A stretch of 19,234 nucleotides of DNA from JAATFY01 sp049276515 (GTDB lineage: Bacteria > Pseudomonadota > Alphaproteobacteria > UBA9219), in the NCBI GenBank assembly GCA_049276515.1, contig JBASWO010000051.1, positions 1-19,234 of the forward strand, read 5' to 3'. The notes beneath the pieces were generated by a model. That model saw only the letters and a program-made list of their open reading frames with translations, had not been told where the DNA came from and did not search any database. The stretch's first letter is position 1. Each line of letters begins with the position of its first letter. The translations under genes were made by a program, and so were the position numbers. This document shows, piece after piece, positions 1-7,524 of this stretch.

Positions 1-760
1 GGCAAGACAAGTAACAACACTCGCTGCTTTTGCGCGCGAAAACAAAGCTAAGGGTGCTGCCCGTGCCGAACGCCGCGCTGGCAAGGTTCCTGCCGTCATT
101 TATGGTGACAAACAGGCTCCAATCACAGTTTCACTGGAATATAACGTTCTGACACGTCAATTAGAGCGTGCTGGCTTCTTCACACATCTGTTTGATTTGG
201 AAGTTGGTGGCAAAAAGCATCGTGTTCTGCCACGTGACGTACAATATGATCCCGTATCGGATAAGCCATTGCATGTCGATTTTCTGCGTGTATCGGCCAA
301 TACAACGGTTCGCGTTAATGTTCCTGTTGCCTTTATCAATTCTGAAAAGTCACCTGGCATTAAGCGTGGTGGTACATTGAACATCGTGCACCACGAAATC
401 GAAGTGACTTGCTCACCCGATAAGATCCCTGAAAAGTTCGAAGTGAGCCTTGAAGGTCTTAACATCAATGATGCTGTGCATTTAAGCGCACTCAAGCTAC
501 CTGAAGGCGTCAAACTCACGACGCATGAAAAAGACTTCACAATCGCGACCATCGCTGTTCCATCGGCGATCCGTGCTGAAGCTGAAGAAGCTGCTAAGGC
601 TGCTGCGGCTGCCGCTGCTGCTCCTGCGGCTGGTGCTGAAGGCGCTGCTGCTCCTGCGGCTGGTGCTGAAGGTGCTGCTGCTCCCGCGGCTGGTGCTAAG
701 GCTGCTGATGGTAAGGCTGCTCCTGCGGCTGACGCTAAGAAGCCTGAAGCGAAGAAATAA
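1..760 (+). CDS. rplY: 50S ribosomal protein L25 (Ctc/TL5 type), 5' end just cut
   Basis: L25 binds 5S rRNA in the central protuberance of the 50S subunit. Translating from base 2 gives ARQVTTLAAFAREN, followed by the L25 core with RRAGKVPAVIYG and the stretch RDVQYDPVSDKPLHVDFLRV. A TL5/Ctc-type second domain follows. Base 1 is g and is probably the last base of the ATG, so only about two bases are missing; this is inference. The full protein would be about 253 aa, longer than usual for the family. The excess is an Ala/Pro/Gly/Lys-rich tail of roughly 60 residues (about bases 577-757) that contains a 30-bp tandem repeat. The gene is followed by pth and ychF, a common alphaproteobacterial order. 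Identification is firm; the role of the tail is unknown. Confidence 0.95.
   Translation, partial: ARQVTTLAAFARENKAKGAARAERRAGKVPAVIYGDKQAPITVSLEYNVLTRQLERAGFFTHLFDLEVGGKKHRVLPRDVQYDPVSDKPLHVDFLRVSANTTVRVNVPVAFINSEKSPGIKRGGTLNIVHHEIEVTCSPDKIPEKFEVSLEGLNINDAVHLSALKLPEGVKLTTHEKDFTIATIAVPSAIRAEAEEAAKAAAAAAAAPAAGAEGAAAPAAGAEGAAAPAAGAKAADGKAAPAADAKKPEAKK
614..703 (+). repeat. three tandem 30-bp units inside rplY
   Basis: Three consecutive 30-bp units (614-643, 644-673, 674-703) each encode AAAPAAGAEG or a close variant; the third ends AK-A instead of EG. The first two differ only in the last base. The repeat keeps the reading frame and builds the low-complexity C-terminal tail of L25. Such an array can gain or lose units by slippage without a frameshift, so tail length may vary between strains. 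Confidence 0.9.
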
Positions 761-778
761 GGACTGGAAATTAGGGCT

Positions 779-810
779 GGGACAGGCGCATTTTATAAAA
801 GCTCTGTCTC
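779..810 (+). terminator. hairpin between rplY and pth, weak terminator candidate
   Basis: GGGACAG (779-785) pairs with CTGTCTC (804-810) with one G-U pair. The intervening bases can extend the stem partly (GC/GC and TTT/AAA). No clean run of T follows, only ggtcccggtttctt. It is therefore more likely a leaky terminator, processing site or pth leader structure than a strong stop. Confidence 0.35.
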
Positions 811-828
811 GGTCCCGGTTTCTTACTC

Positions 829-1419
829 ATGCCTTCGGCAACTCGCCTTATTGTTGGTCTCGGTAATCCGGGAACGGAATATGAAGATACGCGCCATAAT
901 ATCGGTTTTATGGCGGCGGATGCGATTGCTCAGCATTACAGATGTCCTGCGTGGAAAAAGAAATTTAAGGGCCTTCTTACAGCGAATGCAGCGGAACCTG
1001 CCTTTTATCTTTTAAAACCGCAGACCTATATGAATTTATCCGGCGAAGCTGTTGGTGAGGCCATGCGCTTTTATCAATTAGCTCCAGAAGATGTGATCGT
1101 GTTTCATGATGAGCTCGATCTGTCGCCGGGCGATGTCAAAATCAAGCAGGGTGGTGGTGCTGCAGGGCATAATGGCCTCAAATCCCTTGATGCCCATATC
1201 GGCCAAAATTACTGGCGCGTGCGCTTAGGCATTGGTCATCCTGGTCAAAAAGGCGAAGCCGTCACAAACCATGTTCTCAATAGTTTTGCTAAGAGTGATC
1301 AAACGTGGGTCGAGCCATTGCTTGAGGTTTTGGCGAATGAGTTAGGTCTTATGTTGCAAAATAAAGCAGCCGAATACCTCGGCCAGATAACAAATAAAAT
1401 GAACGCCGTACGCGGCTAA
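829..1419 (+). CDS. pth: peptidyl-tRNA hydrolase
   Basis: Cleaves the ester bond of peptidyl-tRNAs that drop off the ribosome, recycling tRNA in the cytoplasm. The 196-aa product has the family's full length and key residues: GLGNPG with N13, TRHNIGF with the catalytic H23, the tRNA/peptide contact N69 in YMNLSG, D94 in FHDELD, and N115 in GHNGLKS. The ATG at 829 has no good Shine-Dalgarno sequence; a hairpin-forming leader lies just upstream. Downstream ychF starts 12 bases after the stop, so the two are probably co-transcribed. The identification is secure. Confidence 0.97.
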   Translation: MPSATRLIVGLGNPGTEYEDTRHNIGFMAADAIAQHYRCPAWKKKFKGLLTANAAEPAFYLLKPQTYMNLSGEAVGEAMRFYQLAPEDVIVFHDELDLSPGDVKIKQGGGAAGHNGLKSLDAHIGQNYWRVRLGIGHPGQKGEAVTNHVLNSFAKSDQTWVEPLLEVLANELGLMLQNKAAEYLGQITNKMNAVRG

Positions 1420-1431
1420 GCGGAGATAAAG

Positions 1432-2538
1432 ATGGGCTTTAATTGCGGTATTGTTGGTCTGCCCAATGTTGGCAAATCAACCTTGTTTAATGCACTGACA
1501 GCAACGGCAGCAGCACAGGCTGCCAATTACCCGTTTTGCACGATCGAGCCCAATGTTGGCCGTGTCTCAGTACCCGATGATCGGTTGGATAAACTAGCGG
1601 CCATTGCCAGCTCTGAAAAAATCGTTCCGACACAGTTGGAATTTGTCGACATCGCTGGTTTGGTGCGTGGTGCCGCGACGGGCGAAGGGTTGGGAAACAA
1701 ATTTCTAGCCCATATCCGCGAAGTGGATGCCATCATTCATGTCTTGCGCTGCTTTGAAGGTGGCGATGTCACACACGTTGAAGGCTCAGTTGATCCTGTG
1801 CGTGACGCTGAAATCGTTGAAACCGAATTGATGCTAGCGGATCTGGAAAGCTTGGAAAAACGTTTGGCGGCCGCGCAGAAAAAAGCCAAGGGTGGTGATA
1901 AGGAAGCGGCAGAACAGATTGAAGTCATGGAAATGGCGATTAAAGTTCTGCAAGATGGCAAGCCCGCGCGTATTCTTTGGGCCAACATGCCAGCTGAAAA
2001 ACAAAAAGCGTTTCGTATGTTGCAACTTGTGACATCAAAACCCGTGCTTTATGTGGCGAATGTAAGTGAAGCCGACGCCGCCAAGGGCAATGCTTTGTCT
2101 GAAAAAGTGGCTGCCAAAGCCAAGAGCGAAGGTACGGAAAGTGTTGTGATTACAGCAGCGATTGAATCTGAAGTTGCAATGCTGGAAACCGCTGAAGATA
2201 AAAAAGAATTTTTGAGCTCACTTGGTTTGGAAGAGCCTGGTCTCAATAAAATCATCCGCGCCGGTTACCGTCGCCTTAATCTCCTTACCTTCTTTACGGT
2301 AGGTCCCAAGGAAGCGCGGGCCTGGACTGTGCGCATTGGTGCCTCAGCTCCTGAGGCGGCTGGTGCTATCCATACCGATTTTGAGCGGGGTTTCATCAAG
2401 GCTGAAACCATCGCTTATCCTGACTATATCACCTGCAAGGGGGAAGCTGGTGCGCGTGATGCCGGTAAGTTACGTCAGGAAGGCAAAGACTACACCGTCA
2501 AGGACGGCGATATTTTCCATTTCAAATTTAACGTCTGA
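1432..2538 (+). CDS. ychF: redox-responsive ribosome-binding ATPase YchF
   Basis: Obg-family P-loop protein (OLA1/YchF subfamily) that hydrolyses ATP rather than GTP, binds ribosomes and takes part in stress responses. In the 368-aa product the P-loop is GLPNVGKST (residues 9-17) and switch II is DIAGLVRGA from residue 73. The G4 position reads NVSE (210-213) instead of NKxD, the known reason for the switch to ATP in this subfamily. An Ala/Lys-rich helical hairpin lies at about 130-180, and a C-terminal TGS domain runs from about 283 to the end. A GGAG sequence sits about 8 bases upstream of the ATG. yebC follows after 20 bases, which suggests an rplY-pth-ychF-yebC transcription group. Confidence 0.97.
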   Translation: MGFNCGIVGLPNVGKSTLFNALTATAAAQAANYPFCTIEPNVGRVSVPDDRLDKLAAIASSEKIVPTQLEFVDIAGLVRGAATGEGLGNKFLAHIREVDAIIHVLRCFEGGDVTHVEGSVDPVRDAEIVETELMLADLESLEKRLAAAQKKAKGGDKEAAEQIEVMEMAIKVLQDGKPARILWANMPAEKQKAFRMLQLVTSKPVLYVANVSEADAAKGNALSEKVAAKAKSEGTESVVITAAIESEVAMLETAEDKKEFLSSLGLEEPGLNKIIRAGYRRLNLLTFFTVGPKEARAWTVRIGASAPEAAGAIHTDFERGFIKAETIAYPDYITCKGEAGARDAGKLRQEGKDYTVKDGDIFHFKFNV

Positions 2539-2558
2539 TACCCAACGATAGGTGACTT

Positions 2559-3308
2559 ATGGCCGGTCATTCCCACGCAAAGAACGTAATGCACCAAAAA
2601 GAAAAAGAAGGTGCCAAGAAAGCGAAGGTTTTTAATAAGCTTTCGCGCGAAATCACGGTTGCCAGTAAGCTTGGTGCACCAGACCCCGCTATGAATCCAC
2701 GTCTTCGCGCCGCGATTATTGATGCGCGCAAAAACAATATGCCACGTGATCGTATTGAACGTGCGATTGCAGCGGGCCAGCCCGGTGGTAATGATGGCGC
2801 CAATTACGAAGAAGTACGTTACGAAGCCTATGGTCCCGGCGGCTGCGCCTTGATTATCGAGGCGCTCACGGACAACCGTAACCGTACAGCGACAGAAGTT
2901 CGCACAGCCCTCACCAAAAATGGCGGTAATTTGGGCGAAACAGGTTCGGTTGCTTTCATGTTTGATCGTGTTGGTCAGATTGTTTTTCTTGCCAAAGTGG
3001 CCTCAGCTGATGCCATGCTGGAAGCGGTGATTGAAGCTGGCGGTGATAATGTTGAAAGCGGAGAGATTACGCACGAAATTACCACATCCATCGAAGATTT
3101 TGGCTCCGTACGTAACGCGCTAGAAGCTAAGTTTGGTGAGCCAGAAAGCGCCAAGCTGGTCTGGAAGCCTAAGACCCTTTCGCCTGTAACCGGCGATGCT
3201 GCCCAACAGTTGATCAAGCTTTTGGATGTGCTTGAAGATGACGATGACGTCCAGCACACCAGTGGTAATTTTGAAATTGCCGAGGAAGAATGGGCGAAGG
3301 CGTCTTAA
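2559..3308 (+). CDS. yebC: YebC/TACO1 family protein
   Basis: 249 aa, the normal length for the family. It opens with MAGHSHAKNVMHQKEKEG, the family's conserved basic N-terminus, and continues with KVFNKLSREI, NNMPRDRIERAI and YEAYGPGG, all YebC hallmarks. The C-terminal part (DFGSVRNALEAKFGEPESAKLVWKP) matches the usual third domain. Long annotated as a transcriptional regulator, the family includes mitochondrial TACO1 and has been linked to translation of proline-rich stretches. Lying after L25, peptidyl-tRNA hydrolase and YchF fits a translation role; this is inference. An AGGTGA Shine-Dalgarno sequence precedes the ATG. ruvC, a frequent neighbour elsewhere, is absent. The gene is convergent with the marR gene, 13 bases away, with no clear terminator between. 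Confidence 0.93.
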   Translation: MAGHSHAKNVMHQKEKEGAKKAKVFNKLSREITVASKLGAPDPAMNPRLRAAIIDARKNNMPRDRIERAIAAGQPGGNDGANYEEVRYEAYGPGGCALIIEALTDNRNRTATEVRTALTKNGGNLGETGSVAFMFDRVGQIVFLAKVASADAMLEAVIEAGGDNVESGEITHEITTSIEDFGSVRNALEAKFGEPESAKLVWKPKTLSPVTGDAAQQLIKLLDVLEDDDDVQHTSGNFEIAEEEWAKAS

Positions 3309-3321
3309 GAAGCTGAGCTCT

Positions 3322-3777
3322 TTAGCCGCCACTATAATTGATCATGCCCGTCCAGAAACGTTCCAGCTTCCGTAAGATATCACTGGCTTTGGTCAGCTCG
3401 TCATTATTGATGGTGGCATTGCTGAGAGCTGCAACTTGCTTATCAAAATGCTCGCCCATCTTTTTGTGAAGAGCTAAGCCTTTGTCGGAGAGTTTAACGC
3501 GCACTGAGCGGCGATCATGGGGGGAACGTTCTTGAGCTAAGTAACCATTCTCGACCATTTTCTTAACATTGTAAGAAACGTTAGAGCCAAGATAATAGCC
3601 ACGTGCTGTGAGTTCACCGACGGTCATTTCATCTTGACCAATATTATAAAGGATCAGGGCTTGGACGTTATTAATGTCCTGAATGCCTTGGCGGTCGAGA
3701 TCGCTTTTCACCACTTCAAGAAAGTGACGGTGAACGCGTTCAATCAACAACACTGCTTCATAATAAGGATGGCGCAC
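3322..3777 (-). CDS. MarR-family transcriptional regulator, LdtR-like
   Basis: 151-aa winged-helix regulator. The DNA-binding part covers MTVGELTARGYYLGSNVSYN (about residues 51-70) and the following helix. The wing is at 82-97, with the D-R-R motif at 88-90 typical of MarR proteins. Helices at both ends would form the dimer interface. The phrases DINNVQALILYNIG and YYLGSNVSYNVKKMVE resemble the alphaproteobacterial LdtR group, known to control an L,D-transpeptidase and stress tolerance; that assignment comes from remembered sequence similarity. The start is GTG, with GAGGT about 7 bases upstream; no upstream in-frame ATG competes. It is transcribed in the same direction as the phosphomannomutase gene but 103 bases downstream, so it may have its own promoter. 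Confidence 0.85.
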   Translation of the reverse strand: MRHPYYEAVLLIERVHRHFLEVVKSDLDRQGIQDINNVQALILYNIGQDEMTVGELTARGYYLGSNVSYNVKKMVENGYLAQERSPHDRRSVRVKLSDKGLALHKKMGEHFDKQVAALSNATINNDELTKASDILRKLERFWTGMINYSGG

Positions 3778-3880
3778 GATAGGACCTCGAACTTAGGGAA
3801 AGGCGGGGTTTAAAGCTTATTTTTGCTGATAGTTGCTAAAATTTGGTGAAGAATCAACCTATTGGCAAAACAGGCCTTTT

Positions 3881-5269
3881 TCACATATTTGGAAGGCTTA
3901 ATCCGCTGGCTTCGAGCTGATCACTCAAGGCCGCTTTGAGGCGTTTTAAACCATCTTGTGTTTGGGCTTCAGCGCGCGCCACAAGAACGGCTTGGGTATT
4001 GGAGGCCCGCAAAAGCCACCAACCATCCTCTGTCAGGACGCGTACACCATCAATATCATTCACGGTGGCGCCTGATTGTTTGAGGCGTTTTTTCACTTCA
4101 TCGATAACCGTAAATTTCCTTGTATCTGAAACAGGGAACCGCAATTCAGGCGTGCTGATTGTATCCGGCATATCATCGCGCCATTGCGCCAAAGTTTTGT
4201 CGGACGATCCAACTAAGGAAAGAAGACGCACAGCGGCATAAATCGCATCATCAAAGCCATAATATTTATCGGCAAAAAAGATGTGTCCGCTCATCTCGCC
4301 TGCAAGAGGAGAGCGTGTTTCGGCCATTTTTGATTTGATAAGAGAATGTCCTGTCTTCCACATAATGGGTTTGCCACCCAATTCTTTGACTTTATCAAAC
4401 AAGACTTGTGAGGCTTTCACATCGGCAATGATCGAAGCACCAGGATGGGTCTTCAAAACTTCTGCTGCATAAATGGCCAGCAACTGATCACCAGCTACAA
4501 TACGACACATATTATCGACAGCACCAATGCGATCGGCGTCACCATCAAAAGCAACCCCAATATGAGCGTTCCTCTTTTTCATCTCGGCTTGTAAGTCGCG
4601 CAAATTCTCAGCCACGGTGGGGTCGGGATGATGATTGGGGAACGTGCCATCAATCTCTCCAAACAGAACTGTATGCTCGCCTGGCAATTTTGAAATCAAA
4701 CGACGGACGATTTCCCCACCAGCACCGTTGCCGCAATCCCAAACCACACGTAGAGCGCTTGGTTTGTAATCTTTCAAAAGGCGCGTGACATAAGCTTCGC
4801 GCACATCAATTTTCTTCTGGCTACCTTCGCCACTATCATAATCATCCTTTGCTGCCATCTCGGCGAGTTTTTTGATCGCATCACCATAAACAGGGCCACC
4901 ACCTTTAAGGTGTTTAGCAATCATCATTTTAAAACCATTTTGATCGCCAGGATTGTGAGAACCTGTCACCATAATTCCGGCGCTGGCATTGGCATGATAT
5001 GTTGCAAAGTACAGCATCGGCGTAGGGCCAAGACCAATGCGCTCGACGCGCATACCTGTTGCCATCAAACCTTCCACCAAAGCATTTTCAAAATCAGGTG
5101 AATGGGTACGACCATCAAAGCCCACCATCACGTGATTGCCGCCCGCACGTTTGACCATCGTGCCGAAGGCGCGTCCTAGAGGCCTTGCATCTTTCACATG
5201 TAGGGTTTTGCCGACAACGCCACGAATGTCATATTCGCGGATGATAGTGGGATCAAATGTATGGGGCAT
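3881..5269 (-). CDS. phosphomannomutase / phosphoglucomutase
   Basis: Alpha-D-phosphohexomutase (ManB/AlgC type). It interconverts hexose 6- and 1-phosphates through a phosphoserine enzyme, feeding GDP-mannose and UDP-glucose synthesis for envelope polysaccharides. The 462-aa length is normal. Domain 1 carries the phosphoserine loop TGSHNPGDQNGFK with S104. Domain 2 has the Mg-binding DGDADR (242-247). Domain 3 has the sugar-specificity loop GEMSGH (324-329). Domain 4 has the phosphate-binding RASNT (421-425). The N-terminus IIREYDIRGVVG is typical. AAGG lies about 9 bases upstream of the ATG. It follows murI after 45 bases, so it probably belongs to an alaC-murI-pmm transcript. Whether mannose or glucose phosphate is preferred cannot be read from the sequence. 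Confidence 0.94.
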   Translation of the reverse strand: MPHTFDPTIIREYDIRGVVGKTLHVKDARPLGRAFGTMVKRAGGNHVMVGFDGRTHSPDFENALVEGLMATGMRVERIGLGPTPMLYFATYHANASAGIMVTGSHNPGDQNGFKMMIAKHLKGGGPVYGDAIKKLAEMAAKDDYDSGEGSQKKIDVREAYVTRLLKDYKPSALRVVWDCGNGAGGEIVRRLISKLPGEHTVLFGEIDGTFPNHHPDPTVAENLRDLQAEMKKRNAHIGVAFDGDADRIGAVDNMCRIVAGDQLLAIYAAEVLKTHPGASIIADVKASQVLFDKVKELGGKPIMWKTGHSLIKSKMAETRSPLAGEMSGHIFFADKYYGFDDAIYAAVRLLSLVGSSDKTLAQWRDDMPDTISTPELRFPVSDTRKFTVIDEVKKRLKQSGATVNDIDGVRVLTEDGWWLLRASNTQAVLVARAEAQTQDGLKRLKAALSDQLEASGLSLPNM

Positions 5270-5314
5270 AAAAGACGCCTTTGCCGGTTGTGGATGCTGG
5301 GTGGTAGCGGCGGA

Positions 5315-6124
5315 TTAGGGCGAAAGATAGGCAAATGTCACTGTGCCCGCAATATCCGTATTCAAAAGCCGTTTTGCCATATGCGTAAAGCGCTCTGGTG
5401 CATCTGTAACAAGGAAGCGCCGCGCGCCTGGCGTGGACTGCGTGTGGTTAAGGTGACGGCTCTTGAGGTGTCTCTGAACAGATTGTGCCGTTGTGGCGGC
5501 GCTATTGATGATGACAATATGCGGTGGCAAGAGCTTGCGCAAAGTCGCGGTTAGAAGAGGAAAATGAGTGCAACCAAGGACAATGGTATCAAAACCATCA
5601 CCTAGCTCATCAAGATAGCGTTTGATTATGGCCTCAGCCTCTTTTCCTTCGCACCAGCCTTCTTCGGCCAGGGCCACTAAAAGATTACAAGCTAAAGTTT
5701 TGACATGAGCATCGGTCCGAAAGCTTCGGATAGCTGTTTCATAGGCTTTGGATCTCACAGTACTTTCAGTCGCTAAAACAGCAATGCGTCCTGTTCGCGA
5801 ACATGTTGCGGCTTCCTCTGCACCTGGTGTGATGACATCAAGGCAGGGCATGGGCGATAAAGTTTGAGTGAGTGTTGGCAAAGCCAGAGCCGATGCTGTG
5901 TTGCATGCAATCACGATCAGTTTGACTGGCTCAGTCATAAGAAGTTTGACGGCCTGCAGTGCATATTGTGAAACTGTTTCTGCGCTTTTCGTGCCATAGG
6001 GCAAACGTGCGGTATCTCCGAGATAAATAAAATTCTCATGGGGCAAAAGTTCAGTGAGTGCCCTGAGGACTGTTAAGCCGCCCACACCTGAATCAAACAC
6101 GCCAATAGCGTGTGAGCTGTTCAC
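5315..6124 (-). CDS. murI: glutamate racemase
   Basis: Converts L-glutamate to the D-glutamate needed for the peptidoglycan stem peptide, using two cysteines and no cofactor. The 269-aa product has GVFDSGVGGLTV with D11-S12, the LGDTARLPYG loop, the first catalytic Cys C74 in VIACNTASA, and the second, C185, in VLGCTHFPLL with T186-H187. The start is GTG at 6124-6122. It directly abuts the TAA of the upstream alaC gene, with AAAGG about 9 bases before it, so translation is probably coupled. No earlier in-frame start is available without entering alaC. The pairing with an alanine-forming aminotransferase suggests shared supply of peptidoglycan amino acids; this is inference. Confidence 0.95.
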   Translation of the reverse strand: MNSSHAIGVFDSGVGGLTVLRALTELLPHENFIYLGDTARLPYGTKSAETVSQYALQAVKLLMTEPVKLIVIACNTASALALPTLTQTLSPMPCLDVITPGAEEAATCSRTGRIAVLATESTVRSKAYETAIRSFRTDAHVKTLACNLLVALAEEGWCEGKEAEAIIKRYLDELGDGFDTIVLGCTHFPLLTATLRKLLPPHIVIINSAATTAQSVQRHLKSRHLNHTQSTPGARRFLVTDAPERFTHMAKRLLNTDIAGTVTFAYLSP

Positions 6125-7339
6125 TTAAGCTGCCTTTAAAAGGCCATCACGGCGAAACATCTCTTTAATGCCGCGGATGGCTTGGCGTGTGCGTTCTTCA
6201 TTCTCAATCATGGCAAAGCGCACGAAATCATCACCAAACTCACCAAATCCAATGCCGGGCGAGACCGAAACCTTGGCGTCCAGCATCAGTTTCTTTGTGA
6301 ATTCTAAGGATTTCATATGAGCATAAGGTTCGGGGATTTTGGCCCATATATACATAGTAGCTTTTGGTTTTTCGACCATCCAGCCTGCTTCATGAAGGCC
6401 TTTGACCAAAACATCGCGACGTTTTTGATAAATCTCACAAATTTCCGAGACGCAATCTTGTGGGCCTTCGAGGGCAGCGATCGATGCCACTTGAATGGGC
6501 GTAAAGGTACCATAATCATGATAGCCCTTGATGCGAGCTAAAGCGCCGACTAAGGTTTTATTGCCTACCATAAAGCCAACGCGCCAACCGGCCATGTTAT
6601 AGCTTTTGCTCATCGTGAAAAATTCAACGGCAATATCTTTGGCACCTTTCACTTGCATGATGCTGGGAGGTTTCCAGCCATCAAAACAAATATCAGCATA
6701 AGCCAGATCATGAATGACATAGACGCCATGTTCTTTGGCGAGGGCAACAATCCGTTCAAAAAAATCTAGCTCAACACATTGGGCTGTCGGGTTAGCTGGA
6801 AAATTAATGATCAGCATTTTGGGTTTTGGAATGCGTGACTTGATCGCTTTTTCAAGTTCAGCAAAGAAATCAATGCCCGGTGCTAAAGGAACCTGCAAAA
6901 TGTCCGCGCCTGCAATGACAGGACCATAAATATGAATAGGGTAACTCGGATTAGGAACCAGAACACAATCGCCATGATCGAGTGTAGCGAGCGCTAAATG
7001 CGCAATGCCTTCTTTTGATCCAATCGTAACGATGGCTTCAGATTCGGGATCGAGATCAACATCATAACGGCTTTTGTACCAATTGCAGATCGCGCGGCGT
7101 AAGCGAGGAATACCTTTTGATGTGGAATAGCCATGTGTATCGGGGCGCTTGACGCTCTCAATCAGCTTATTAACGATGTGTTGTGGCGTAGGGCCATCCG
7201 GATTGCCCATGCCAAAATCAATAATATCTTCACCGCGACGACGCGCGGCTAGTTTTAATTCCGATGTGATATTGAAAACATAAGGGGGAAGGCGTTGAAC
7301 ACGCGCAAATTCGCTCGGCAGAGCGGGAGTATCAGACAT
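6125..7339 (-). CDS. alaC: AlaC-type aminotransferase (glutamate-pyruvate transaminase family)
   Basis: PLP-dependent class I aminotransferase, very similar along its length to E. coli AlaC as I remember it: RLPPYVFNITSELKLAARRR near the start, FGMGNPDG, RPDTHGYSTSKGIPRLRRAI, NPSYPIHIYG and SKSYNMAGWRVGFMVGNK. K245 in SKSYN is the PLP lysine, and N183 in PANPTAQ lies in the cofactor pocket. AlaC makes alanine from pyruvate and glutamate; alphaproteobacterial homologues are often labelled LL-diaminopimelate aminotransferase. I start it at the ATG at 7339 (404 aa) because GAGG lies 7 bases upstream and the family begins near MADT/MSDT. The frame stays open 32 codons further, but that extension is leader. 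It is the first gene of a likely operon with murI and the hexomutase. Confidence 0.93.
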   Translation of the reverse strand: MSDTPALPSEFARVQRLPPYVFNITSELKLAARRRGEDIIDFGMGNPDGPTPQHIVNKLIESVKRPDTHGYSTSKGIPRLRRAICNWYKSRYDVDLDPESEAIVTIGSKEGIAHLALATLDHGDCVLVPNPSYPIHIYGPVIAGADILQVPLAPGIDFFAELEKAIKSRIPKPKMLIINFPANPTAQCVELDFFERIVALAKEHGVYVIHDLAYADICFDGWKPPSIMQVKGAKDIAVEFFTMSKSYNMAGWRVGFMVGNKTLVGALARIKGYHDYGTFTPIQVASIAALEGPQDCVSEICEIYQKRRDVLVKGLHEAGWMVEKPKATMYIWAKIPEPYAHMKSLEFTKKLMLDAKVSVSPGIGFGEFGDDFVRFAMIENEERTRQAIRGIKEMFRRDGLLKAA

Positions 7340-7524
7340 TTTAGCCTCAACGTAAGCGCCTGGAACCGTCCAAGCGACGTGCTGCACGAGGAGTGCAACA
7401 CAAAAGAGTTTAATGAAATTTCCTGAGAAATACAATCTTTAACTATAAAGTCTGATTGTAGAAATCAAAGACTCGCATTACGTTTATCAAATTAAAGAAA
7501 CAAAGATTTATCGAAAGTTATAAG
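7340..7524. promoter_or_regulatory. divergent alaC / rpoH-like control region
   Basis: 185 gene-free bases between two divergent genes, AT-rich on the rpoH side. On the minus strand, TTGATT (complement of 7463-7468) and TATAGT (complement of 7442-7447) are 15 bases apart, or 16 if the first box is read as TTTGAT. This is a fair sigma-70 type promoter for alaC with a leader of roughly 95 bases carrying the inverted repeat. For the plus-strand sigma gene I find TATAAA at 7444-7449 but no convincing -35. No sigma-32 consensus is evident. Confidence 0.4.
7379..7401 (-). repeat. inverted repeat in the alaC leader
   Basis: GTGcTGCAC, a 5-base spacer (gagga) and GTGCAaCAC: 9-bp arms with a single mismatch. 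It lies 40 bases upstream of the chosen alaC start and downstream of a plausible alaC promoter, so it would form a hairpin in the leader RNA or act as an operator. No T run follows on the minus strand, so a simple terminator is unlikely. Confidence 0.6.

Noticed and set aside
525..866. Leu/Arg-rich plus-strand frame across the rplY tail
   Set aside because: Shadow of the Ala-rich repeat read out of frame; it overlaps rplY and pth.
3846..3885. GGC...GCC hairpin followed by TTTTT on the plus strand
   Set aside because: Stem only 3-4 bp and on the strand opposite to both flanking genes.
5261..5554. Plus-strand frame over murI and pmm
   Set aside because: Antisense shadow of murI, whose catalytic residues are intact.
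7340..7435. 32-codon N-terminal extension of the aminotransferase with a hydrophobic, signal-like stretch
   Set aside because: A good GAGG Shine-Dalgarno sequence precedes the internal ATG at 7339, the AlaC family starts there, and the extension covers the leader inverted repeat.
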